Source: Meghimatium bilineatum (lineage: Eukaryota > Mollusca > Gastropoda > Stylommatophora > Philomycidae). From it: a stretch of DNA of 64,000 bases. Position numbers and translations under genes: made by a program. Where the stretch lies: assembly GCA_034231615.1 (NCBI GenBank), contig CM067307.1:2910647-2974646 (forward strand). Direction: 5' to 3'. Below are positions 1 to 11,257 of this stretch, piece after piece. Within the stretch, counting starts at the first letter, position 1. The number at the start of each line of letters is the position of its first letter. The notes under the pieces were generated by a model. It did no database searches and was not told where the DNA came from. It saw only the letters and a program-made list of their open reading frames with translations.

Positions 1-139
1 TGCAACCTCCATTTATTCTTACATGTAAGATCGATGGCAGTGATGGAACTCTGATTTTGTGCAGTAACTGATCGTGCCTCGCAACAATAGAAGACCTACT
101 AGCTTAATCAAAGCAAAGTCCTTTAACCTCATGCTTTCC

Positions 140-270
140 ATTATTTACGTGATTTTCGTTGGTCTGTGTTGGCAGACGACACAAAGTATCTACACAGTGA
201 CGTAAGAAATGAACGGAAATAATGAATTTCCTTCATCAAGTATGAAGACTTGTTTTGATTTTGTATGTAG
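140..270. mobile_element. Foldback MITE-like element, family F
   Basis: The arm attatttacgtgattttcgt tggtc pairs with gacgtaagaaatgaacggaaataat. The right flank is gaagacttgttttgattttg. Other copies are near 6930, 11800, 12015, 19590, 25485 and 41330. Confidence 0.6.
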
Positions 271-900
271 GCATTTACTGTCGATAGCCATGGCACAATA
301 CTGTATGCGGCACACGCACTCACACACACCAGAGTCTTGTCAAGAAAACGTTTCCTAGTCAGATCTTAAACAAACAAAACATGGCAATGGTTAATGCATT
401 ATTTTGTTATGTGAAATAAAATAATAATAATTCACTAGAACAATAATATATAGGTATGCGCACACAAACAACCCCGCACAGTGGACATTGACTACACATG
501 GTTCTACACTATCCATTATAGGCGTATAACCTACTCGTGCGCAGCTGTGATTGTATGAAGCCTAGAGTGAGTACTTTCATACGCATACTTCACGCCGACA
601 CTCGTGTGAACCCATTCAACTAAACCTACAGCTTATGAGAAACTTCCTTTCTCTGGCACTTGACACACCGTTCCAATTAACGCCATTTCCGATTCTTGTC
701 CGTTCCTCAAGAGAGCGCTACTGTGTCGGCCATGTTTTTTTATTACTCACAACTTCCGGTCTAGTGTAAGCTTTATTAACATGCACAGAATAGCATCGTT
801 TCCGATACGTGAAATCAGCTTTTCGTTTTTTCAGTGATAACATCTCAAGGATTATCATAAAATAAGTGCACACACTCTTTTGAAATATTGAATAATGCCG
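271..900. other. No gene or repeat recognised
   Basis: AT-rich sequence with short microsatellite pieces (cacacaca near 310-320, aataataataa near 420). I see no coding signal. Confidence 0.6.
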
Positions 901-910
901 TCTTCACGTC

Positions 911-1029
911 GAAGATGGACTGAAGTAAGTCTCCAGGAAGATGGACTGAAGTAAGTCTCCAGGAAGATGGACTGAAGTAAGTCTGCAGGAAGATGGACTG
1001 AAGTAAGTCTCCAGGAAGATGGACTGAAA
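911..1029. repeat. 26-bp tandem repeat x4.5
   Basis: Gaagatggactgaagtaagt ctccag starts at 911, 937, 963, 989 and 1015. Confidence 0.97.
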
Positions 1030-1654
1030 TGTCTCAAGTATGATAGTCTCCAAAACTAACAAGTACAAATTGAGATAATCTATAGGAACGACACATGAAA
1101 TACATCGTAGCTTGGATAAAACTGGGCATATCAAAATGGTCAAGCTAAATTATAGAAATAGTCAATGTGGACATTTCGATACTTCTTCCCACTCTATCCT
1201 TTTGTGTCTTGCAACGTCATTGGTAGAAGAATTCTCTAGAGACTGTCCTTTGTGCCTTTGAACGTCTGTGGTACAATAGTTGCATGGAGAAGGCTTGTCT
1301 ACCTTGAAACGTCAGTGGTAGAACATTTTCCTGGAGATATTTGTTTGTTTCCATGGTTTCTATTTGTGTAATCCATCTCTGAATGATTATCCTGTGTATA
1401 TGACTGGGATAACATGATCAACATACATTGATTCAAACACTAATGATGACTATAACCAAGAGTGGAATATTGCCGGAGTACCTTGCGTCCTCATAAATAT
1501 ATGTTCACACACACACACATACACACACATAATCTCGAAATAGAGTCGGGATGCATCTCATTGGCTGGTACATTTTCATTCAAGCACCGTACAAGTAGAT
1601 GTTTACAGAAACAAGAAACTCACTGCTAGCATAATGGGCGACACAACCGTCAAT
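1030..1654. other. No gene recognised
   Basis: A short internal resemblance (cctttgtgcctttgaacgtc, cttgaaacgtcagtggtaga, about 1195-1330) repeats three times loosely at ~60 bp. A CA run lies at 1508-1530. Nothing else. Confidence 0.5.
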
Positions 1655-2240
1655 TTAAAGGGGGCTGTTCATATATAATGTCAACAATTTTTCGGTCATT
1701 TTCTGACTTCTCCCCACCCTTTCCTTGTCAACAATTCAGGGATCCCACTGTTTAATTATGCACCAACCCCCATTGTTTTTTTGTTCGCGTGCAGCAGAAA
1801 TTTAAGAACATTTTTTTTAATGTGATCATTTTGTCAGAATTTTTTTGAAAAAATAATGTTTTAAATTTCAACAATTTTATTTGTGTATAAAAGCTGTTGA
1901 CACACGTCAATTTGTTTATTAAAGAAAACCTCAATGGTCTTGGTGACTGGATTACCAGAATCGCGACCTGCACTATATTTAATGTTTGTAAAGCTGTGAT
2001 ATAAATTAAATTGGAATAAAATGCACGGTTGAAAGTTGCGTACATCACCGTAAGATGTTCTGTTAACGTAACATCAGGGTATCTCAGTTATCACATTGTC
2101 CACCCCCTCCCATGTTAACTATTGTGTAACTGTTATCAAACTGTCCACCCCTTTGTGAACAATTGTGAAACTGTTTCACACACCTCTATTCGCCCCCCCC
2201 CCCATCCTAATGTTAGCGTGTATGGACAACCCTTTAAAAC
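1655..2240. mobile_element. Foldback element with AAAGGG-type ends, internally interrupted
   Basis: Left end aaagggggctgttcatatat aatgtcaac; right end atgttagcgtgtatggacaa cccttt, inverted. The middle has paired aacaatttt-type sequence and a dispersed tail (about 1935-2045: gtgactggattaccagaatc, tgtaaagctgtgatataaat) that also occurs at 55265-55410 and 59220-59345. A poly-C run is at about 2196-2205. Confidence 0.5.
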
Positions 2241-2847
2241 AAACAATTTATGTGTATAGTTGCTTAGAATCTTTCAAAGTTGGAAATTAGGACATCGGCT
2301 TGTCGTGGATTGTTATTAAGCCTGTCTAGTTTGCGTGACAAGTGGAAGTAACTCGATCTTTTGTAATGGACTAGGGATTGTCCTAGACAGAGTTAACGTC
2401 TTGGAAACTTTTACTGAATACAACATGAGAAAATAGCCATACATCTTCAATCGAATTTTTCTTACTTCTAGTCTCAGCCGTACAATGGGGAGTTAAAAAA
2501 AACCGGAACAGATGGAGGTAGAGTTTAGCGTCTGGGTCTCTTGATGGTGTGTGTAATCTAGTATTCATGACACACGATTTTACAGATATTTCTCTAGCAG
2601 GATTTTGGTTTCTCAGATTTTGTCATTATTATTTCATACTCAATATCTGGCTGTCTAGTCGCTGTTGATAGAAATGATGGATGGTCCTTGAGCATGTTAC
2701 CTACAGAACACTCTTGTCTAGCCATCATTCATTTGTAGTTATGTTCTAACTGTTGGTCGTGCAAGAAACTCCACAAGAAGGAAAAACTGCAGTAAAACTG
2801 TCTACCATTTGTTCAATGAATGTTCGTAAAAGAACTCAAAAGTGGTT
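2241..2847. other. No gene or repeat recognised
   Basis: AT-rich unique-looking sequence; no motif found on either strand. Confidence 0.55.
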
Positions 2848-3181
2848 CAATATCAGTTTTACAAATATGTCAAATACACTGGTTCACCGTTTCGACCACT
2901 AGGCCTTTGTCAAGATAAGGACAAATACACAGACTAGAATAGACTAGACGAAAACCTTCATTGCAGGAAAGGATCTGAGCATATATATTGCCATAGGAGA
3001 AATAGGTGTAAGTAAATATATCTCAACGTGTAGCTTATTATATTACAGTTTGACTCCACTTTATTTCCATCAGTTTCTTCCATGGCAACATAGATGCATA
3101 CATACAGTCTCCAATTGTAGGTTTTGTTTTGTCTGTTCTATTCCAGTCTGTGTATTTGTCCTATTTGTAAAACTGATATTG
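2848..3181. mobile_element. Penelope-like palindromic remnant
   Basis: The ends are inverted: caatatcagttttacaaat at the left and atttgtaaaactgatattg at the right, with arms pairing through to the middle (for example tctattctagtctgtgtatttg-type segments). The left arm keeps the motif accgtttcgaccactaggcc, whose reverse complement reads GGCCTAGTGGTCGAAACGGT; the right arm has lost it. It is the same family as 44540-44974. Confidence 0.75.
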
Positions 3182-3226
3182 ATCCATTGTTGTAGAGTTT
3201 CCGTATAGACTAATAATGGTACTACA

Positions 3227-3490
3227 AGGAGATATTTCTGGCGTAGTTGTTAAGCTATTTACTTTTTGCTCAAGAAGTGGTCGTGGATTCGGATTCCGCT
3301 TTGTTGTCTTGCTTACAAAAATGAAATCTTAGGAGATCCGTGGGAGATTATCTCTTCAAGCTACGGAAGCACGTGCTATGATTGGTACTCTCGGCATGCT
3401 GCGTACCGCTTTCTTGAAAGGGGCGGATTATGTATGGGGTAACCCTAGTATAATGAAGTGCATTCTCTACGCCCTTCAATCTTTCAATGG
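3227..3490 (+). mobile_element. tRNA-derived SINE, family S
   Basis: The head resembles a tRNA: A-box-like ggcgtagttgttaagc and B-box-like tggattcggattccgc (diverged). The body then has cttaggagatccgtgggaga, acgtgctatgattggtactc and, at the end, tctacgcccttc. It aligns along its length with 26319-26580. Confidence 0.75.
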
Positions 3491-3620
3491 TCTTACAGAC
3501 ATTAATACATTTAAAAACACAGTATTGTTAGGTAACAGGACATTACAATTATAACTACAAAGAATATATATTTTTCCGTTACTGGCATTGGTTGTAAAAC
3601 CTGGAGGATGAGACATACAA

Positions 3621-3835
3621 TCGTCATTGTTATACTTCCCATAACCCCTTAGGGCATTGTTATAGTTCCCATAACACCTTAGGGCATTGTAATACTTCCC
3701 ATAACCCCTTAGGGCATTGTTATAGTTCCCATAACCCCTTAGGGCATTTTTATACTTCCCATAACCCCTTAGGGCATTGTTATAGTTCCCGTAACCCCTT
3801 AGAACATTGTTATAGTTCCCATAACCCCTAAGGGT
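3621..3835. repeat. 30-bp tandem repeat x7
   Basis: Unit ataaccccttagggcattgt plus tatagttccc, alternating tatagttccc and tatacttccc. The length is a multiple of three, so the minus strand stays open (LRGYGNYNNA repeats); I read that as an artefact. Confidence 0.95.
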
Positions 3836-3879
3836 CGTAGTGGTGCCACTCTGAAAACATGAACATAAAAATCCCGCCA

Positions 3880-4289
3880 CGCCTCTGTTCTCAGTTCCTT
3901 GTTTCAGTATGGAGACTCATAATCCTGTTCAGTCTGTAATATTTGCCAATCTCTACTCTCTCTTCACTCCTCGTTTTCTTTCCCCCTGAACTGTAACCAT
4001 TCAGTGTCATTGTTTATATCTTCCAATGGGTGGTCCTGTTGAATAATTGTTTCGAATTGACGCATCGACAGTACTCATTCGGTTGAAGCATCGACAGCAC
4101 TCTCGCTAGCAGCAAATATAGCTAGAAGAAACAATCATATAAGAAGGGTGCTATCCAGGTTGGGAATGTTATTGAATGCGGCACTGATGTGACGTTGCAG
4201 CTGCTGGCTTATGTTGAGTTTAGAAAACCAGTTTTCACTTGTTGCTGGTGTTCAGTTCTCTTATCAGAATACTCATGTATCCATCCATC
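3880..4289. other. No gene or repeat recognised
   Basis: A small direct repeat (gcatcgacagtactc, gcatcgacagcactc near 4063-4090) is the only structure. Confidence 0.5.
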
Positions 4290-4530
4290 AAATGCAGTCT
4301 TCGCAGCGTAATTTGTCCATGTTTCTGAGCAACACATTAAGATATAAAAGATATAGCATTTTATAATTCTCATGTTTAGCTTGTATGTAATTTCATTAGA
4401 TATGAATATTTTCTTCATGTACATTGAACGTACTTTAGTCATTCCTATTCTGCTTTGAACGCCTGCTGTGTAGGCTTTATATAGCATGCATCCAACCAAC
4501 ATGAACATACAACGTTTGAACCTCTTCTCA
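4290..4530 (-). pseudogene. LINE reverse-transcriptase fragment
   Basis: The minus-strand frame within 4209-4565 contains SRIGMTKVRSMYMKKIFISN, then MRIIKCYIFYIL and CSETWT. This is the usual LINE segment RI-x-x-A/T...M..IF...I..K...R.IKCYI.SILLYG-C-ETWT after the RT catalytic region. The rest of the element is missing. Confidence 0.72.
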
Positions 4531-4673
4531 CATACCGATGCCTCAGCTAGACACACAAAAAACACAACTACTACTCACTCTTTTTCTGCGCACACAGGTC
4601 GTCCTCACACAACTCCACCCTCCTATGAAGAGTGCCAGCAATATATTTAGCGTTAATTTGTTTTCCCGACCTT

Positions 4674-4741
4674 GACTTGACTAGCACATGCTAACAGCTG
4701 GTTCAGTGACTTGACTAGCACATGCTAATAGCTGGTTCAGT
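4674..4741. repeat. 34-bp tandem duplication
   Basis: Gacttgactagcacatgcta acagctggttcagt occurs at 4674 and 4708. Confidence 0.95.
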
Positions 4742-4949
4742 CTTGGCCAGTTACTGTTACATTAGAGCAGCTGTCACCACGGATGTACTCACCACTCAGT
4801 AAATTGTGTACACGGATAGTATTTCTGAAAGTATTTTTTAGTCATAATTCTCATTCTTCCGTCTGTGAATGTTCTTAAAGTTGAACACACAAATATCTTC
4901 GTAGAAATGAGAGTACAAAGTATGCACAGAAAGTCGAACAAACTATCTT

Positions 4950-5345
4950 CAGAGAAAGTAGAATAAACAGTCTTCAAAGAAAATATAGCAAAATGTCTTC
5001 AAAGAAAATAGAGTGAAATGTCTTCAAAGAAAATAGAGTGAAATGTCTTCAAAGAAAAGAGTGAAATGTCTTCATAGAAAATAGAGTGAAATGTCTTCAA
5101 AGAAAATAGAGTGAAATGTCTTCAAAGAAAATAGAGTGAAATGTCTTCAAAGAAAATAGAGTGAAATGTCTTCAAAGAAAATAGAGTGAAATGTCTTCAA
5201 AGAAAAGAGTGAAATGTCTTCAAAGAAAATAGAGTGAAATGTCTTCAAAGAAAATAGAGTGAAATGTCTTCAAAGAAAATAGAGTGAAATGTCTTCAAAG
5301 AGAGTAAGAAAGTAGAATAGAGTGAAATGTCTTCAAAGAATATGG
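4950..5345. repeat. 25-bp tandem repeat, about 14 copies
   Basis: Unit aaatgtcttcaaagaaaata gagtg, with a few 23-bp variants lacking two bases of the A/T run. Confidence 0.96.
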
Positions 5346-5394
5346 AGTCATCAACAGACTGTTATCACAAAGATAGTTTTTTTCATGGTTCGGT

Positions 5395-5500
5395 GGTTCT
5401 CAAACTCCTGCATATTTGAAGGATGTTGTCCAGTGAAAGAAATGCGCTGTGTGATAGTTACTGTCTGGCTATGATATTGTCGAGTCACACGTTCTATTAA
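5395..5500 (-). mobile_element. Repeat A copy (partial)
   Basis: The minus orientation begins in ...GTTTGAGAAC; on the plus strand ttctcaaactcctgcatat, gtccagtgaaagaaatgcgc. Repeat A is a ~260-bp dispersed family whose 3' end reads agtttgagaatgaa.actgaag. Confidence 0.65.
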
Positions 5501-5579
5501 ATGGTATGCTTTAATTTTTGGGCAATTACCTTCCCGTGCCGCACACTCCCTTGTGGTCGAATACTATCCTGCCTTAAAG

Positions 5580-5765
5580 GTGAAAGGTTGACAAGGTGTA
5601 GAATGTTGACTTAATATATACTCGATTCACCACATAAATATTGTCACTCTCAGCGAAACGCCTCGCCGCCTGCTGATAGTACCACCAAACATCATGTAAC
5701 ATAGTTCGAACCCGCGACGTCCTGAGCACAAAGCGAACGGCTTAACCATTACGCCAGGGAGACAC
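5580..5765 (-). mobile_element. tRNA-derived SINE, family S, internally deleted
   Basis: The minus strand starts (right) with a tRNA-like CCTGGCGTAATGGTTAAGCC and GGGTTCGAACTATG. The middle part (the gatttttt..gagatccctg section) is missing, then GGTACTATCAGCAGGCGGCG and the usual end. Confidence 0.75.
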
Positions 5766-6296
5766 ACTCCCCCCCCCCCCCCCAATTGTCTCCTACCATG
5801 CAGTTGGTAAGAGCAATAATAAGTGTTTATGTTGTGGTTATCTGTAATATCTTTGAAGATTTGAATGATCGACAAGCCACGGTGCCTAGATATCCGGTAT
5901 AACTGAGTTGCTTCTCAGGACTGCATCCTGCTAACGGATTTTGAGAAGATCACAGAAGACAAAAATCAGTTGATACCATTTTCAGCTAAACATCAGGTAA
6001 CAGATGGTATCTTATGTCGCTGTGACCTGCACCAGGTGACAAAGATATTGACTTGTTCTTTCTGTTGCTAGTAGAAGGATTAAACCTCATTTTAGCCTGA
6101 CACTTTTTTCCCTGCCTGCTGGTAAGATGACTTCTCTAATGGTGACGCCGTCTGCACCCTGCTGTGCCAACCAATCTGTACTTCTTGTATTCTTGAAGCC
6201 TGTTCTATTTCTGGCTTTAATGTTTTGTAGATTGTCAACATCCGTTTTTCGAGTTTACGGTGTTTAAGAAAATTATAGATTGTACAGATTTACATG

Positions 6297-6395
6297 ATGG
6301 TGATGATGACGTAATTTCTGCAGCTGTGAGCAGGTAGCTCTTGACACATGATGATGATGAAATAATTTCTGCAGCTGTGATCAGGTAGCTCATAC
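6297..6395. repeat. 51-bp tandem duplication
   Basis: Taatttctgcagctgtgagc aggtagctc at 6312 and 6363, joined by gatgatgatga. Confidence 0.9.
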
Positions 6396-6544
6396 ATCAT
6401 TCTTTTGTCATATCTGTTGACACCCATCTGCAGCGTTTGCAGACTTAGCATTCCCTGCCACGTAGAAGATAGTCTGTCACATAATGACACAGGAGCAATG
6501 TCAGATGTGTTAGGCTGAAACGTGGATATATCACAGGCAAGGTT

Positions 6545-6745
6545 TGTCCCTGTTGTGCCAGGGTCCAAATGGGAATCAAAGAATGACAACACCGTTTACC
6601 TTACTTGCGTGTCGTAAGAGGTGACTAAGGAGGCTGTGGTGTGGAATTGGCTGCCCTATCCCGTGGAGGATCAAAGTAACCTAGAAGCCTGCTGATCCTG
6701 TTCCCAGGATTACATCCTGCTATTGTGCAGGTGTTTGATAACGGA
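6545..6745 (+). mobile_element. Repeat A copy
   Basis: Contains tgttgtgccagggtccaaat, cgtgtcgtaagaggtgacta, aggaggctgtgg and ggatcaaagtaacc, the 5' half of the Repeat A consensus. Confidence 0.7.
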
Positions 6746-6844
6746 GAAAAGTTTACATCCTTTCTCCTGGCGACAACGGATGTGCTGTGCCAGAAAGCGC
6801 CAAATAACGAAGCTCTGCTAAGAAACAGGCAGCACAACATAATT

Positions 6845-7035
6845 CCGACTTTAGTTTAAAACTGCATGTTTTCCTATGAAGGGAGTGCAGGGTGGCTCTC
6901 TATGGGCTGTAGAAATAAAGGCCGCTCTGGAATTGCCCGCCAAAATATCCAAAGCCGACCAATGAAACACAGAGAAATAATAAAAATACCGGAAAACCAT
7001 CCACCAAGAGCGCACAGGTCTGTAGTACTCTGCCG
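6845..7035. mobile_element. Foldback family F half-copy with adjoining repeat
   Basis: Gccgaccaatgaaacacaga, gaaataataaaaataccgg is one arm of family F. The preceding actgcatgttttcctatgaa, agtgcagggtggctc, aaataaaggccgctctgg recurs at 61400-61470. Confidence 0.55.
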
Positions 7036-7044
7036 ACGGCCTTG

Positions 7045-7352
7045 GTTGGGGATGTCCATAAATTACGTCAGCAATTATTTCTATCAATTTTTTTACTCCC
7101 CACTTTCCTTCCTTTGTCAACAGATGTTACGAATTCGGGGACACACCCTTAAATTGTCAAACATCCTCTCGGTTTTTGTTTACGTTTTTAGAAAAAAAAT
7201 ATTTTTCAAACGTAAACAATTTAATGAACGTATAAAACAGTATTGTTGACATCAACTTCTGTTATTTCCCCCTCGCTCTTGTCAAAAACTGGCATACCGC
7301 ATCCTCCCCCGATCCAATTGTTGATGTAATTAATGGATATCCCCCCGTTTAA
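7045..7352. mobile_element. Foldback element with GGGGATGTCCAT ends
   Basis: Left ttggggatgtccataaatta cgtcagcaatt and right aattgttgatgtaattaatg gatatcccccc are inverted copies. The centre (7175-7215) has tttgtttacgtttttagaaa facing its own complement tttcaaacgtaaac. Confidence 0.7.
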
Positions 7353-8297
7353 GTATATTTTCTCGATAAAGAACGTTTGGTCGAAATGTCGATGTAGTCA
7401 GTTTTCAATTCAATGCTAACTATGTGTTGTTCTTCTTGTCGTGTGTTTTGTCAACTGTCAAACTTGATATCGTTTTACGTAAATCTTCATTCTGTACTCT
7501 CCACGTTTCTTCTAGATTTCTAGTATCGGTATTCTGCCATCTCCCCTTCTGGTGTCTACGCTTGTTGACGATTATGTCGGGTTCCTGGATCGATACAGTG
7601 AATATATCCCCTGTGACCCACAGACCGGCAAACCCAGTTACCAGGTTAACGTTGTCAGAAAGTACTTCTAACAGGGATAATCGATTTTTCTCTTGGATGG
7701 GAAACATTGTGCCAGGATGCAAGCCATACGCTTGCTCGATTGTGTGTATATACGAAAGAATGTGATCGTTTTTTGAAAGAAAAACAGCAGCACCGAATTG
7801 AAGAGTTGAAATATTCCCAGTTAACTGTCTATTGACACCATTTCAAGTTTTCCATGATACACATATACTTACTGAATATTACACGTGTATTAGCTTCATG
7901 TATGTGTAATCTATAAACACAATTAGGAAAATCGCGTGTACTAGTCTTTCTATGGGCGTGCTACTCTTTTCTCTGTAGTGTGTTTTTTGAAGGGAAAATG
8001 TGTTTACATTTACAAAAAATATGAATATGCACAAATAAACTAAAGTGATATCAATACTTACTGTTTCATTTTAGAATCCTTTTTTTAAATTAAAAAAAAA
8101 ATCTTTATTTTCAACAATGAATTATTTACAAAACCATTATGCATGTTAAATGTGTAGTATGCACTGTGTAGTGAGATGGTTTAACAACATTCATGACAAT
8201 TGGTGATGAGGGTGCAATGGTAGATATAGGATGTCAAAATTATAGATAACATTCATTTTGTTATTCTTTCGTCCTCTCACTCTTACTTTCAGGGTTA
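7353..8297. other. Mostly unassigned; contains an unrecognised 100-residue minus-strand frame
   Basis: 7420-7722 on the minus strand stays open for 100 residues of hydrophilic composition (for example WVTGDIFTVSIQEPDIIVNK). I recognise no family. The plus strand is also open over the same span, so chance or a decayed transposon ORF are likelier than a host gene. Confidence 0.3.

Positions 8298-8339
<42 letters not shown>
8298..8339. repeat. (TG)n microsatellite
   Basis: About 20 TG units. Confidence 0.97.
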
Positions 8340-8576
8340 AGCATTTTGTGTAGATATATGATATATAAAAACAATTAGCGATAATGCATGTTGTGAAATA
8401 GTTTACAGATATCAGTGAGAAATATGCATGATAGTGTGATTTTAATTGTATTTATTTAAAAGATATAGTTTATGATACATATGCATTCGTTATTGTTAGG
8501 ATCCGAACATTAATTTTACAAATATAAAAGTTATAAATATCGAACTGGACGATTAAAATGTATCTGCAATGCTTAG

Positions 8577-9740
8577 TAATAATTTATTGCATATTTTTAC
8601 AAATAGAAGTTGGGCAAGTTGAGCATTGAATTGTTTGGTGTTCATGTCTTGCTGTGTTCCTGCATGACCACACGAGATTTATAAACTCTGCCAGAAGACT
8701 GAAGGATTTTGTTAGTAAACTTGTGTCTGCATTCAGGAGTACGTTTATCATGACTGTCTTGTACATGGCTGTGTCTGATGTTGCTTTTGGGGTTATTTCA
8801 ATGCGAGGGATATTGTGTTGCAGTGGAAGAATATGTGATCTTCTGTTTCTGGTGTTTTGAGTCCACAGAGCTTGCATCTCCCGTGTGGCCTGTGTGTTAT
8901 TCTATGTGGGAGGTTTAAGTCCACAGAGCTTGCATCTCCCGTGTGGCCTGTGTGTTACTCTATGTGGGAGGTTTAAGTCCGCAGAGCTTGCATCTCCCGT
9001 GTGGCCTGTGTGTTATTCTATGTGGGAGTGGTGTGATGTTAAAAAGTAGTCTGTATGTTACTTCCTTTACTTTGGGTGTTGTTTTTGTACGGTGTAGGTT
9101 TGCAAATATTTTTGCGTAATCTGTCATAAAGTGAGCATATCCTCGTTTGATTATGTTGATAAGTGATGGTTCTAGTGCTGCGATGAAGTGTTTATACATG
9201 TTTTTTTATTGGTTCATTGACTTATTGCTCATTTCCCTTGAGATATTGGATGCATTGTTGGTGGAAAGGTGGTAAAGTACCCATTGTATGGGGATGTGTG
9301 TTTCGTATGGTGCATACACGGGATATTTTTAATCCGATGCAATAATGTGCCAGCCCGTATTCTTGCGGATTTTCTATTATTTCTGATATGAATTGTATTC
9401 TTTGTGCTTGAATTTTTGTCTTTATATCATGTAGGGAGACTTACCCTCTTTTCTGGTCATGTATTAGTGTTTTAGTTTGTATTGCTTGTAGCGTGTGTCA
9501 AAAGATGAACTGTCTAATGTGCTGATATATATCCTTGAGTGTGTTCTTTGGTGGGAAGAATACATTTGATGTGTACAGCAGTCTTGGTATGACGAAGATG
9601 TTTGCAAGCAGGCTTCTGCCAAAAATTGTTGTTGTTTTGTATTTATATCATTCTAATATACCTTTGATTTCTGTTATATTTTCCACATATCGTTGTTGAG
9701 ATATGTTGGTGTGCTGTGATCTACAATGTGTAATATAAGG
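8577..9740 (-). pseudogene. L1/Tx1-like LINE C-terminal remnant
   Basis: On the minus strand the translation starts (right side) with FGRSLLANIFVIPRLLYTSN and VFFPPKNTLKDIYQHIRQFI, a pattern typical of the segment after the RT domain in L1/Tx1 elements. It continues with RLLFNITPLPHRITHRPHG and a zf-RVT-like CKLCGL...TEDHIL motif, then a leucine/alanine-rich tail ending near 8584. Frame breaks are present, and a 58-bp segment coding the zinc-binding region is tandemly triplicated (8861-9029). The RT catalytic core is missing. Confidence 0.8.
8861..9029. repeat. 58-bp tandem repeat x3 inside LINE ORF
   Basis: Copies start at 8861, 8919 and 8977 with gtccacagagcttgcatctc (third copy gtccgc). 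The period is exactly 58 bp, so each extra copy shifts the LINE frame. Confidence 0.93.
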
Positions 9741-9847
9741 TTAGGTAACAAAAGTTACACTTGTACACGCATGGGTAGTTGTGATCATATGTAAAACCGT
9801 TATGTTAAAATATTCGGAATTGGTTTGGATTTAATGCATACCTGTGT

Positions 9848-10012
9848 GATTATTTCTCTTGATTATGTGCATCAGTTTATGTTTATCATTTATTAATTTA
9901 AATATAAATATATTTAGGGTTAGGATTAGTTATATAAGACATAACTAACCCTAACCCTAAAAAATAAATATTGACATTAATTAATAATTATGGATATAAT
10001 ATTTAAATTAAG
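9848..10012. mobile_element. Palindromic element with telomere-like centre, copy 1
   Basis: Tttagggttagg (9913-9924) faces ctaaccctaaccctaa (9945-9960) across a short spacer, flanked by AT-rich arms. The left arm (gattatttctcttgattatg...tttatcatttattaattta) is homologous to the left arm of the copy at 26961-27736. It is interstitial and not a chromosome end. Confidence 0.75.
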
Positions 10013-10372
10013 TAGCAATGAAATACGTCAGTAGGCAATAACTACAAACAAGAAGTAAATATTCATTTGATTCTTTCACAATTTGGTTGATTGGAACTCT
10101 GGAATATGTGGACAGATGACACTAGAAATATCAATCTCTGCACGTTTGTTATCTGACTGCTACGTAGCTATACTGACTGAACATTGACTGCTCTGATTCA
10201 GTTTTTGTATCAACTCTCAGAAATGTGACTGGATTATCACAACTACTTCATCCACTATTTTATCATGTCTGTAATACTCTGATATAACCACATTTCACTC
10301 ACATCTACTGTTGCAAGGAACGTACATCACCATTAGAAATACATTTTACTTTACAACAAAATACATTTGCTG

Positions 10373-10574
10373 CAAATTATATTTTATGAGATTTGTCAGA
10401 CTGCATATATAAATATATATGTATAGTTTATCTATATCAGTCTATGAATCTCCAGCTACTCATATATATATATATATATATATATGAGTAGCTGGAGATT
10501 CATAGACTGATATAGATAAATTATACATATATATTTATATATGCAGTCTGACAAATCTCATAAAATATAATTTG
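10373..10574. repeat. Near-perfect 202-bp palindrome with (TA)n centre
   Basis: Arms of about 90 bp are almost identical inverted copies (for example agactgcatatataaatata on the left and its reverse complement on the right). They meet at a TA dinucleotide run around 10462-10484. The right flank continues into more TA-rich sequence to about 10620. Confidence 0.93.
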
Positions 10575-10999
10575 TTATATATATATAATAAATATATATA
10601 TATATATATAATTTTATTATTATATTATTGACCGCATTCTATCTACATCTAGTGACTTTCAGCATTGGCAGACAAAACATTTAGCGATACAGTTGTAGGG
10701 TTTTATCACGAGGCACAATTTCTCATGAGCTTTTCTCTAGCATAATTTTCTCACAAGATACAGTTGCCACTCTTGCACACGTTCTACGCTCATGACCGCC
10801 TTATCTTTGCATAATGCTACATTTACACTGTTGTATAACTTACAACAAGTGTTACTAATTCAGTTTTGAGAGGAACTCGACCGCGTTAGTCTTTGTTCTT
10901 AACACCATTTCCTTTTTCTTTTTTTGTCAAGCAATCCGACTCACACAGTTTCTAGAATGAGCTAGAATCAAATACGGGGGGGGGGGCACTTTTTAGAAG

Positions 11000-11240
11000 C
11001 ATAACCAAGATATTGTACTACTGCTAGTTGTTTAATAACTAAACAATACTAAAACTAATTTAAACAAATAACAGAAAAACAGAGGAACAAGGAGATATTG
11101 TACGTATTGGTTCAACAGGGACCTTCATCAGGAAACGAATATATATCTGTTCATTTTGAATAACTAAATCTGTATTCTTGTTTCCCCGTTTGTATTCGCT
11201 AGTATTGTATTTGTTAGTAGTTAAACAATACTACATTATC
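11000..11240. mobile_element. Penelope-like palindromic remnant
   Basis: The segment ttgtttaataactaaacaat and a reversed version near 11195-11230 (tagtagttaaacaatac) form arms around a centre that carries ggaccttcatcagg, the reverse complement of CCTGATGAAGGTCC. The GAAAC half of the motif is decayed to TTGAACC. Confidence 0.6.
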
Positions 11241-11257
11241 CAAGTTATGGCTTCCCG

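Noticed and set aside
3476-3880. 134-residue minus-strand frame with LRGYGNYNNA repeats
   Set aside because: Encoded by the 30-bp tandem array; resembles a glycine-tyrosine-rich protein only by repetition.
7420-7765. Overlapping 100- and 113-residue frames on opposite strands
   Set aside because: Neither matches a family I know; listed only as unassigned sequence.
9913-9960. Chromosome end or telomere
   Set aside because: Only a few units, inverted, inside a repeat element with a homologous second copy; sequence continues normally on both sides.
10977-10987. Poly-G runs (here and at 5770, 32583, 42010) as assembly gaps
   Set aside because: They are short homopolymers within continuous sequence, several at ends of foldback elements; no evidence for a gap.
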